In this document: positions 25,573 to 33,064 of the stretch, one piece after another
How the letters are laid out: every line of letters begins with the position of its first letter
Numbering within the stretch: the stretch's first letter is position 1
Source: Bin87 sp963666415
Lineage (GTDB): Bacteria > Chloroflexota > Dehalococcoidia > Lucifugimonadales > UBA3495
Length of the DNA stretch: 64,000 nt
Direction of reading: 5' to 3'
Assembly (NCBI GenBank): GCA_963666415.2
Contig: CAXXPD010000002.1
Coordinates: 992,001 to 1,056,000, forward strand
The notes under the pieces: generated by a model
Database searches by the model: none
What the model was told of the DNA's origin: nothing
Seen by the model: only the letters and a program-made list of their open reading frames with translations
Made by a program: the position numbers and the translations under genes

Positions 25573-26907
25573 ATGCCCACGATTCTAGAACAATACATCG
25601 CCCAACACCCCGGCTCCGCCGAACGATATCGGGAGGCTGTAGGCATCTTCCCAGGCGGCGTTACCCACGATAACCGTTACGCCGAACCGTTCCCGCTGTA
25701 CATAACCCACGGGCTGGGCCCGCGCAAATGGGATGTGGACGGCCACGAGTACATTGACTACGTGTCTGGCCACGGGGCGTTGATTCTCGGCCATTCCCAT
25801 CCGGCAGTGGCAGATGCGGTTGTGGAGCAGATGCGGCGTGGTACTCATCTGGGCGCTTGTACCGACGAAGAACTGCGTTGGGCGCGGGCAATTATGAATC
25901 TGATGCCCTCCATTGAGCGGGTGCGTTTCCACAGCAGCGGCACCGAAGCCACGCTGATGGCAATGCGACTCGCACGGGCATACACGGGCCGCAGCAAGAT
26001 TATCAAGTTGCAGGACCACTTCCACGGCTGGCACGACTACGCCATGGCCGGGTCGGACCGCCCGGCGCCGGGGATACCGCCCGAAGCCTGGGGCAGCATG
26101 GTCATTGTGCCGGCTGGTGACCTGGACGCCGTTCAGCAGGCGATGGAACGCGACACTGACATCGCGGCCATCATCCTCGAACCCACTGGCGCCCACTACG
26201 GACAGTTGCCCTTTGACGTTCCAAACTACCTGTTGGGCCTCCGTCAACTTTGCGACCAGCATAGTGTGGTGCTGATTTTCGACGAGGTGGTAACCGGTTT
26301 TCGCGCCTCCCCCGGCGGGGCCCAGGTGCGCTACGGAGTGTCGCCAGACCTGACCACCATGGCCAAGATCGTTGCGGGCGCGTTGCCTGGCGGAGCCGTC
26401 GGCGGCAAGTCTGACATAGTGGACATGATCGCCCAGCGCGGCGACCCCGAATGGGATAACACGCAGCGGGTGTATCACCCGGGCACCTTCAACGGCAACC
26501 CGCTGTCGGCGGTGGCCGGTGCAACCTGCCTGGAATTGATTGCCAGCGAACCGATCAACCAAAATGCGGATGCGATGGCTGACCGGCTCAAAACCGGCCT
26601 CAACGATGTTTTCGCGCGAACGGAGGTTAGCGGCCACGCCTACGGTATCGCTTCCATGATCCACTTCACGCTGGCGGATGGCGACTTCGATCACGAGTTT
26701 GGCCCGGATGTGAACCGTCGCATCAAGGCGGCGGCAGCAACTCCGGCGGTAAGCAGCATCAAGCGAGGTTTGCAGAATCGTGGCATAGACATCATGGGCC
26801 GCGACGCTCTGCTGGTGTCCGCAACCCACCACGAGGCAGACATCGACCAAACCCTGTCCGCCTTCGAAGCGACGCTGGCCCAGGTTCGGGAGGAGGGGTT
26901 GATTTGA
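25573..26907 (+). CDS. class III aminotransferase, glutamate-1-semialdehyde aminomutase-like
   Basis: This PLP enzyme has 444 residues from the ATG at 25573. Motifs are DVDGHEYIDYVSGHGALILG near residue 57, FHSSGTEATLMAMRLAR near residue 118, DEVVTGFR near residue 238 with the PLP-binding Asp, and KIVAGALPGG with the Schiff-base Lys. It resembles HemL, but the first block (FPGGVTHDNRYAEP) and the catabolic setting fit the broader HemL-like transaminase group, so I do not assign haem biosynthesis. Two small membrane-protein genes follow. Confidence 0.85.
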   Translation: MPTILEQYIAQHPGSAERYREAVGIFPGGVTHDNRYAEPFPLYITHGLGPRKWDVDGHEYIDYVSGHGALILGHSHPAVADAVVEQMRRGTHLGACTDEELRWARAIMNLMPSIERVRFHSSGTEATLMAMRLARAYTGRSKIIKLQDHFHGWHDYAMAGSDRPAPGIPPEAWGSMVIVPAGDLDAVQQAMERDTDIAAIILEPTGAHYGQLPFDVPNYLLGLRQLCDQHSVVLIFDEVVTGFRASPGGAQVRYGVSPDLTTMAKIVAGALPGGAVGGKSDIVDMIAQRGDPEWDNTQRVYHPGTFNGNPLSAVAGATCLELIASEPINQNADAMADRLKTGLNDVFARTEVSGHAYGIASMIHFTLADGDFDHEFGPDVNRRIKAAAATPAVSSIKRGLQNRGIDIMGRDALLVSATHHEADIDQTLSAFEATLAQVREEGLI

Positions 26908-26947
26908 AGATAGCAGACCCCCATTTAGCCACGCGGACCCTCTGCCC

Positions 26948-27127
26948 ATGAAATTCGTTGCGGTGGGCGTCGGTATCCTCGTCGCCGTGACGTTATTCCT
27001 GTTGGTCTTTTCTGCCGAGTTGTCAGAGAGCGCTCTGCGTGCGACTGCGGTCGGCTTGCTGGCCGGGTTGATTGGGTTTGGTTTTTCAGTGTGGATTGTC
27101 CAATTCCTCTCGGGTTCCTGGCGATGA
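26948..27127 (+). CDS. small membrane protein (59 aa)
   Basis: This short frame encodes MKFVAVGVGILVAVTLFLLV and a second hydrophobic helix (ATAVGLLAGLIGFGFSVWIV), separated by a short acidic loop, so it looks like a two-helix membrane protein. Its TGA overlaps the ATG of the next small gene (ATGA at 27124-27127), which supports real, coupled translation. The family is not recognised. It lies 40 bp after the aminotransferase. Confidence 0.55.
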   Translation: MKFVAVGVGILVAVTLFLLVFSAELSESALRATAVGLLAGLIGFGFSVWIVQFLSGSWR

Positions 27128-27360
27128 AAAACCTCAGGGACATTTGGTTGGTGTTTTTCTTCATCGGTGCAGCATTGATCGGTATCGACGCCATTTCCGA
27201 TACACTGTTCAGAATTAACGGATTTCCGGCATTGGGGGTCATCGGTGGTGCGTTGATCTTGCTGGTCCTGACATCAATATTGAATTGGATCTTCAAGGTC
27301 GCTTGGAAAGAGCGCAACACGGCGCTTCGGCCGGGACTTGAAGACCGACTGGTCGAGTAA
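27124..27360 (+). CDS. small membrane protein (78 aa)
   Basis: From the ATG at 27124 the protein has two hydrophobic helices (LVFFFIGAALIGIDAI and ALGVIGGALILLVLTSILNW) and a charged C-terminal tail. The start overlaps the stop of the preceding gene by 4 bp. An in-frame ATG at 27091 is possible but would overlap the upstream gene more. The family is not recognised; the pair may form a small membrane complex. Confidence 0.6.
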   Translation: MKNLRDIWLVFFFIGAALIGIDAISDTLFRINGFPALGVIGGALILLVLTSILNWIFKVAWKERNTALRPGLEDRLVE

Positions 27361-27386
27361 ATTCATCCGCCGTTGGGGGGTTTGGC

Positions 27387-28118
27387 ATGGCAAGTTTTTG
27401 GGAACCTATCACTGTTAACGGCCAGGAAATGCAGATGTATGCCAGCGTGCCGAGTAGCAGCGCCGGGTTCACCGCGCCATTTCCGGCGGTAGTCGTGGCA
27501 CAGCACGCCACCGGCGTAGACGCGTTCATCCAGGACATCTGCGACCGGTTGGCGGCAGCGGGTTACGCCGCCGTGGCGCCAAACCTGTACCATCGGGTCA
27601 CCGACCCTGCTCTGCTGAACGAGCAGCCTCGTCCGCGACCTGCCGCATTGCTCAGCGATCCGGACATCGTCACAGATATCAACGCAACCGTCGACTGGTT
27701 GCTCAATCACGACGCTGTGCAGAGCGACCGCATTGGCGTAACGGGTTTCTGCATGGGCGGGCGCGTCGCATGGCTGGCCGCCGCTACCAACTCAAACTTT
27801 GCCGCCGTCGTGCCCTACTATGGGGGCAACCTGACGGCCATCTGGGGCGCTGGTGACACCGCTCCGTTCGATCTGGCTGCCCAAATCAACTGCCCGATGC
27901 TGTTCCACTTCGGGGAGATTGATGCCAATCCTTCCCCGGAGGATATGCGCGCGCTGGACGCGGAACTGGATCGCTTCGGCAAAGCGCACCAGTTTTATTC
28001 CTATCCCGGCGCCGACCATGCCTTTATGAATCCTTCTGGCGGTCGCTACCAGCAAGCGGCGGCCGAGGCGTCGTGGCCGCGCACCGTGGAGTTCTTCGAC
28101 CAACATCTAAAAAGCTGA
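27387..28118 (+). CDS. dienelactone hydrolase family protein, copy 1
   Basis: This 243-residue alpha/beta hydrolase of the dienelactone hydrolase family hydrolyses ring lactones or related esters. The Cys nucleophile is Cys122 in GVTGFCMGGRVAW. Asp lies in FHFGEIDANPSPEDM and His in YPGADHAFMNPSGGRY, completing the Cys-Asp-His triad. It is a tandem paralogue of the next gene, with an identical stretch of more than 20 residues (around residues 19-40). The next gene starts 58 bp later. Confidence 0.92.
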   Translation: MASFWEPITVNGQEMQMYASVPSSSAGFTAPFPAVVVAQHATGVDAFIQDICDRLAAAGYAAVAPNLYHRVTDPALLNEQPRPRPAALLSDPDIVTDINATVDWLLNHDAVQSDRIGVTGFCMGGRVAWLAAATNSNFAAVVPYYGGNLTAIWGAGDTAPFDLAAQINCPMLFHFGEIDANPSPEDMRALDAELDRFGKAHQFYSYPGADHAFMNPSGGRYQQAAAEASWPRTVEFFDQHLKS

Positions 28119-28175
28119 AACGAGTTGAATCTAGAACCGACATTCGGGTAATTTGCAACTTCAGGAGGTATCGCC

Positions 28176-28904
28176 ATGGCCAGTTTTTGGGAAAAACTAA
28201 CCGTTGATGGCAGCGAGATGGATATGTACGCCAGCGTGCCGAGTAGCAGCGCCGGTTTCACCGCACCATTCCCGGCGGTGGTGGTGGCACAACACGGCGG
28301 CGGCGTTGATGAATTTATCCAGACCATTTGCGACCGGTTGGCTGGCGAGGGTTTCGCGGCAGTCGCGCCCCATCTGTACCATCGGATTCCCGACGACGTG
28401 CTGAACGGCGATCCGCGACCGCGTCCCTGGGACGTGCTCAGCGACCCTCACATCGTCGCCGACATCAACGGTATGGTTGATTGGCTCCGCAACCATGAGG
28501 CGATTCGGGGCGACCGTATCGGGGTTACCGGTTTCTGCATGGGTGGGCGCGTGGCCTGGCTGGCGGCGGCCTCCATTCCGCACTTCGCGGCGGTTGCGCC
28601 CTACTACGGCGGCAACCTGCTGGTGACGTGGGGCGCCGGCGACACTCCTCCCTTCCAGATGGCCAGCAATATTAACTGCCCCATGCTGTTCCATTTCGGA
28701 GAGGTGGACGAGAACCCCTCACAGGAAGATATGCGTAACTTCGACGAAGAGTTGAACCGTCTGGGTAAAGCGCACCAGTTTTACGTGTATCGGGATGCCG
28801 ATCATGCCTTCATGGATTTTACCGGCCCGCGATATCAAAAAGAGGCCGCCGACCGCTCGTGGCCGCGCACGCTGGAGTTTTTCACCGAGCATCTGAAGGC
28901 GTAA
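28176..28904 (+). CDS. dienelactone hydrolase family protein, copy 2
   Basis: This 242-residue paralogue of the preceding gene keeps the same triad (Cys121 in GFCMGGRVAW, Asp in FHFGEVDENPSQEDM, His in DADHAFMDF). A strong Shine-Dalgarno AGGAGG precedes the ATG. The two copies differ along their whole length outside the core, so the duplication is not recent. Different substrate preference is likely but cannot be read from the sequence. Confidence 0.92.
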   Translation: MASFWEKLTVDGSEMDMYASVPSSSAGFTAPFPAVVVAQHGGGVDEFIQTICDRLAGEGFAAVAPHLYHRIPDDVLNGDPRPRPWDVLSDPHIVADINGMVDWLRNHEAIRGDRIGVTGFCMGGRVAWLAAASIPHFAAVAPYYGGNLLVTWGAGDTPPFQMASNINCPMLFHFGEVDENPSQEDMRNFDEELNRLGKAHQFYVYRDADHAFMDFTGPRYQKEAADRSWPRTLEFFTEHLKA

Positions 28905-28963
28905 ACGCTACCCGGTCAAGCTAAACCAATCATCGCAATCAACAGCATGTCAGGAGTAACACG

Positions 28964-29488
28964 ATGCCAAGAGTAGCGTTGGATCTAGAGCAAAAAGCTG
29001 ACCTGACCGTCATCAAGTCGGACGGTTGGCGCATCGCCCAGGGGCTGGAACCAGGTGAACCCAATCAGGGCCTGGTCGCTGAGATGCTGGGAAGCAATGC
29101 CCGCCTGCCCGACTATGATGATTCGTCGTGGGAGAGCAGCGCGGATTTCCAGAAACGGTACTCAGTGGGATTCACCTTCGCTTGGTATCGCTTGCGATTC
29201 ACCATGCCGGATACAGTGAAAGGACAGGACGTAACCCAATGCCGGGTGTGGTTCGAGACTAACGTGGACAACTACGGCGAGGTGTTCATCGACGGCCAGA
29301 TCGACCGTAACATCGGCGCGGTAACCGGCAACAACACGCCCAAACGGGTATTGGTGGAAGAGCCAGGTCAACCAGGCCAGGAGCATGTTATCGCGGTGCT
29401 GGTCGCCAACGCCCCGCTGGGCGAACCGGTGGGCGCCATCTTCATGCGCTACGCCACGCTGGCTTTTGAATCACAGCCACCGCGCTAA
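28964..29488 (+). CDS. predicted beta-sandwich (galactose-binding-like) protein
   Basis: This 174-residue protein has the pattern of the jelly-roll sugar-binding domain of glycoside hydrolase family 2: an N-terminal linker, DYDDSSWESSADFQKRYSVG, the FAWYRLRFTMPD strand pair, CRVWFETNVDNYGEVFIDGQ, and a final AVLVANAP strand. No catalytic domain is attached and no signal peptide is visible. It stands alone between the hydrolases and the thioredoxin-NHL gene (38 bp gap) and is probably in their operon. Its ligand is unknown. Confidence 0.65.
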   Translation: MPRVALDLEQKADLTVIKSDGWRIAQGLEPGEPNQGLVAEMLGSNARLPDYDDSSWESSADFQKRYSVGFTFAWYRLRFTMPDTVKGQDVTQCRVWFETNVDNYGEVFIDGQIDRNIGAVTGNNTPKRVLVEEPGQPGQEHVIAVLVANAPLGEPVGAIFMRYATLAFESQPPR

Positions 29489-29526
29489 TCGACGAGGATT
29501 CGCACAGTCGTACAGGGAGCACCATC

Positions 29527-31032
29527 ATGGCTACCAAGTCTTTCGCCGGCACTGTCAACGCGCCGGACTTTCCCGCCGATGTCGAATGGGTCAACACGGA
29601 CCGTTCGCTCAGCATGGCTGACCTGCGGGGCAAGTTGGTGGTGCTGGATTTTTGGACGTATTGTTGAGTCAACTGTATGCATATATTTCCGCAGTTGCGG
29701 AAACTCGAAGAGAAATACGCCCAGGAACTGGTCGTCGTTGGCGTTCATTCGGCCAAATTCCCCAATGAGAAAGACGCTGACAACGTGCTGCGCGCCGCCC
29801 AGCGCTATGAGTTGAAACATCCCATCGTCAACGATACCGAGTTCGAGGTGTGGCGCCAGTATGCCTGCCGCGCCTGGCCCACGTTGATGTTCGTGGATCC
29901 GGCTGGCAAGGTTATCGGTAAGCACGAAGGCGAGCTGCCCTTCGATGACTTTGATGCGTTGCTCGGCCAGATGATCGCCGAATTCGACGCCAAAGGCATG
30001 ATCGACCGGCGCGACCTGCATCTAAAACCCGATGCCCTGGAAGATGAGACGCTGGCCTTCCCCGGTAAAGTCCTGGCCGATGGCCCGGGCAATCGCCTGT
30101 TTATCGCTGATACCAACCATCATCGGATCATCATTTCCGACCTCGACGGTGCGGTGCAGGGGGTGGTGGGTTCTGGCGCCGAGGATTTCATCGACGGCGT
30201 CTATGGTTCGGCCGCATTCAATCACCCGCAGGGAATGGAACTGGTCGGGAACATTCTGTACGTGGCCGACACCGAGAACCATGCCATCCGAACTATCGAC
30301 CTGAGCCGTCAGACGGTGAGTACAATCGCCGGAACTGGCGAACAGGGCATGGATCGGAGGGCGATCGGCCCCGGCACCCAGGTCGCCCTGAGCAGCCCGT
30401 GGGATCTGACGCATCACCAGGGTCAACTGTACATCGCAATGGCCGGCATCCATCAGCTTTGGCGGCTGTCGTTGGCAGATGGCGTGGTGCAACCGCACGC
30501 CGGAACTGGTGCGGAGAGCATCGAGAACGGCCCGCTGGCCACGGCGACCCTGGCGCAACCGAGCGGCATTACGGTGGGTAACGACCTGCTGTATTTTGCC
30601 GATTCCGAAACCAGCAGTATCCGGTGCGCCGGCCTGGACCCGGTGATCGGGCGCGTCGCCACGTTGGTCGGCATCGACCTGTTTGCCTTTGGCGACCGGG
30701 ACGGGGTGGAGCACCACGTGCGGCTCCAGCATCCCATCGGTATCGAATGGCACGAAGGCGAGCTATTTTTGGCCGACACCTACAATCACAAAATCAAGCG
30801 ACTGTTGCCGTTAACCCGGTCCGTACAAACTGTATTGGGCTCAGGAGCAACGGGCTTGCACGACGGCACCGGTCAACACGCCACATTTAGCGAACCCAGC
30901 GGCCTGAGTTTCGCCAGATTCGACGGCGACCGGCCCGATCTGTTGTACGTCGCCGACACCAACAACCATGCGGTGCGCGTTGCCGATTTGCAAGCAAACC
31001 GGGTCTGGACGCTGGAACTTACCGGTCTGTAA
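29527..31032 (+). CDS. thioredoxin-like, NHL-repeat protein; probable selenoprotein (UGA at codon 47)
   Basis: The frame runs 501 codons from the ATG at 29527 (AGGGAG upstream) with one internal UGA at 29665-29667. Residues 1-46 (NAPDFPADVEWVNTDRSLSM, RGKLVVLDFWTYC) and everything after the UGA match the thioredoxin-like NHL family. That family normally has WTYCCINCMH; here the second Cys codon, first of the redox CxxC, is UGA, giving C46-U47-V-N-C50. A SECIS-type hairpin follows. The thioredoxin domain (about 1-150, with AWPTLMFVDP) is followed by NHL beta-propeller repeats (LFIADTNHHRI, LYVADTENHAI, LYVADTNNHAV). I infer a UxxC oxidoreductase. A plain nonsense mutation is the alternative. 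Gene callers would start at 29677. Confidence 0.82.
29686..29703 (+). promoter_or_regulatory. candidate bacterial SECIS element
   Basis: A perfect 7-bp stem (TTTCCGC at 29686-29692 with GCGGAAA at 29697-29703) closes the 4-nt loop AGTT. The stem begins 18 nt, and the loop 25 nt, after the in-frame UGA. Known rules for bacterial SECIS hairpins ask for a loop about 16-37 nt from the UGA with a G in its first two positions; here G is second and is followed by U. Confidence 0.7.
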
Positions 31033-31214
31033 ACAAAGTATTTGCCCCACCCCGGCGGGGCCGGGAATGTACGGTTTCACGTCGCTTTTATCGGTGTGCG
31101 TATTGACGCCACAGATACGATGGGGCAACATAATATGGTGCCATCGGGAACGTGGCGCCGATCGACTATAGCACTGAAACCTTCTCCATTTACCGCGACT
31201 GATCAGGAGTGAAA

Positions 31215-31658
31215 ATGGCTGTCCCTCTGGCCTCCGGACCCAATGCAGATTATGCCGTCGGCGCTGCCGACACCATCACTCTACTGGCCAGCAAGATATT
31301 GCGCGACGTGCTGGTTACCCGCGCCGAACCCGTCCGTCGGCGGGAGTTGTGGCAGGCGGTGGAGTTGGCAATGGGCGACCGGTCTCCCGACGTTGACGGC
31401 GTGTTAAAGGGAACCTGGTTCGACAATCCCGTGTACGGGAAATGGGTGCTCACCGAAGAAGCCGAGGCCCAGGGTTCTCCGTTTACCGATGGCCAGGGCG
31501 TTATCAACCTGGCGATGGTAGTGGATTACCTGCGGCAGTGTCGGGGGGAACCACCTTACATCCGGCACGTCAGTGAATTCATCAAGGTGTGCCAGCCCAA
31601 GTTGGACGTCGATTCCGAGTGGATAATCCAGAACGGGCGCCGGCTCGCCGGAGGGTAA
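31215..31658 (+). CDS. hypothetical protein (147 aa)
   Basis: The family is not recognised. The ATG at 31215 has AGGAG five bases upstream. The sequence is helical and charged, with TITLLASKILRDVLVTRAEP and RRRELWQAVELAMGDRSPDV, perhaps a winged-helix-like N-terminal domain, followed by GKWVLTEEAEAQG. No signal peptide or membrane helix is seen. It is the last gene before the IS630 pair. Confidence 0.65.
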   Translation: MAVPLASGPNADYAVGAADTITLLASKILRDVLVTRAEPVRRRELWQAVELAMGDRSPDVDGVLKGTWFDNPVYGKWVLTEEAEAQGSPFTDGQGVINLAMVVDYLRQCRGEPPYIRHVSEFIKVCQPKLDVDSEWIIQNGRRLAGG

Positions 31659-31713
31659 GGCGCAGGGCAGGCAGGGCCTGTCGATTGTTCCCCACTGTCG
31701 TCTCGGCCCTGAG

Positions 31714-31791
31714 CCTGAATCCAGGCCTGTCGGCTACCGGCGGTGTTCCGGCAGTGGGGGCTCTCTGGGATCCAGGCGACGCTTCGTCGAC
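31714..31791. repeat. dispersed intergenic repeat, intact copy
   Basis: A 78-bp unit contains GCCTGTCGGCTACCGGCGG and GGGCTCTCTGGGATCCAGGC. Its left half recurs at 57388-57426 and its right half at 60368-60411, where an insertion sequence splits the repeat. I see no gene in 31659-31921. Confidence 0.6.
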
Positions 31792-31921
31792 CGGGGCGTT
31801 GATAGTTGAAAGGTCCTGCGGCTCAGGCCTACCACGGGTAAACCCGGCGAACACCTAGTACCGTTGCCAGGTAGATTTGTAAGAATATAAGAAAGCAGCC
31901 ATACTGGGGCATGATCTTTGT

Positions 31922-32410
31922 GTGAGGAAGTGCCCAGCCATGGCTGCCATCAAGTATAAAGTAGAGTTGACCGAGGCCGAACGCTCCCGTCTCAATGAGG
32001 TGTCCCAGCGAGGCAAGGCGTCAGTGCGCACCGTGAAGCGTGCGCTGTCGCTGCTCAAGGCTGACCAGGGGCTTCGGGACCGTGAGATAGCCGATGTGCT
32101 GTTGGTCAACGCGGCCACGGTCGCCAGAGCGCGGAAGCGGTACGTGGAGGAAGGACTTGAGGGCGCCATCAATGACCGACCGCGGCCGGGCCAGGAGCGC
32201 AAGCTGGACGGCAAGCAGGAAGCGCACCTGATCGCCTTCGTGTGCCGCGCCGCGCCCGCAGGGCACACGCACTGGACACTCCAGTTGTTGGCCGACCAGG
32301 TGGTGGAGTTGGAGTTTGCCGAGAGCATCTCCCTGGAGACGGTGCGCCAGATACTCAAAAAAACGAACTCAAGCCCTGGAAGAAGAAAGAGTGGTGTATC
32401 CCCAAGGTGA
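31922..32410 (+). CDS. IS630-family transposase, N-terminal (HTH) frame
   Basis: This 162-residue frame covers the helix-turn-helix part: VKRALSLLKADQGLRDREIA and VNAATVARARKRYVEEGLEG. It then runs into an A7 tract at 32357-32363. A -1 shift there (AAA read again, next codon AAC) joins it to the catalytic frame, giving QILKKNELKPW. Without the shift it ends after 16 unrelated residues. Confidence 0.85.
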   Translation: MRKCPAMAAIKYKVELTEAERSRLNEVSQRGKASVRTVKRALSLLKADQGLRDREIADVLLVNAATVARARKRYVEEGLEGAINDRPRPGQERKLDGKQEAHLIAFVCRAAPAGHTHWTLQLLADQVVELEFAESISLETVRQILKKTNSSPGRRKSGVSPR

Positions 32411-33057
32411 GCGGGGAGTTCGTGGCGCGGATGGAGGACGTGCTGGACCTGTACCAACCGGAGTACAATCCGGAGCGTCCGGTAGTGTGTTTCGACGAGA
32501 CCTCCAGGCAATTGACTGGGGAGGTGCGTCCGCCCATCGAGGCTGCCCCCGGACGGGTGGCACGCTATGACACCGAGTACCAGCGAAACGGGACCCGGAA
32601 CCTGTTCATGATCTGCGAGCCGAAGGGTGGATGGAGACATGTGGAGGTGACCGAGCGCCGCACTGCCGTGGACTTCGCGCACCAGATGCGGTGGCTGGTG
32701 GACGAGGCCTACCCTGATGCCGAGGTGGTCAGGCTGGTACTGGACAACCTCAACACCCACAAGCTCGGCTCGCTCTACGAAGCATTTGAGCCGTGCGAAG
32801 CTCGGCGCATCGCCCAACGCCTCGAGTTTCATTACACTCCTACGCATGGCAGCTGGCTGAACATGGCTGAGATCGAGTTGAGCGTCTTCAGCAGAGGGTG
32901 TCTGAACCGCCGTATCAGCGATGAGCCGGAGCTGCGGCGAGAGGTTGCGGCGCTCGAACGCGAGCGCAACGCAGCAAAATCAGCCATAGACTGGCGGTTT
33001 ACCACCCAAGATGCTCGCCGTAAGCTCCAGCATATCTACCCTACAAAACCAGATTGA
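32359..33057 (+). CDS. IS630-family transposase, catalytic (DDE) frame
   Basis: The catalytic domain has the DDE residues in VVCFDETSRQL, LVLDNLNTHKLG and HGSWLNMAEIELSVFSRG. It lies in the -1 frame relative to the N-terminal part and is probably made by slippage on the A7 tract. The frame stays open back to 32242, but that section is the antiphase of the first gene and is unlikely to be protein. Confidence 0.85.
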   Translation, partial: KNELKPWKKKEWCIPKVSGEFVARMEDVLDLYQPEYNPERPVVCFDETSRQLTGEVRPPIEAAPGRVARYDTEYQRNGTRNLFMICEPKGGWRHVEVTERRTAVDFAHQMRWLVDEAYPDAEVVRLVLDNLNTHKLGSLYEAFEPCEARRIAQRLEFHYTPTHGSWLNMAEIELSVFSRGCLNRRISDEPELRREVAALERERNAAKSAIDWRFTTQDARRKLQHIYPTKPD

Positions 33058-33064
33058 CACGGTA

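Noticed and set aside
25573..26907. hemL for haem biosynthesis
   Set aside because: The protein is HemL-like, but no other haem gene is nearby and the N-terminal block fits the broader transaminase group, so no gene symbol is given.
25585..26949. Minus-strand frame of 454 codons opposite the aminotransferase gene
   Set aside because: It is a pure antisense shadow; the plus strand has all PLP motifs.
29527..29664. Separate truncated gene or pseudogene before the thioredoxin-NHL gene
   Set aside because: The frame is the same on both sides of one TGA, and the conserved active site spans it. Recoding explains this better than decay, although decay is kept as the alternative.
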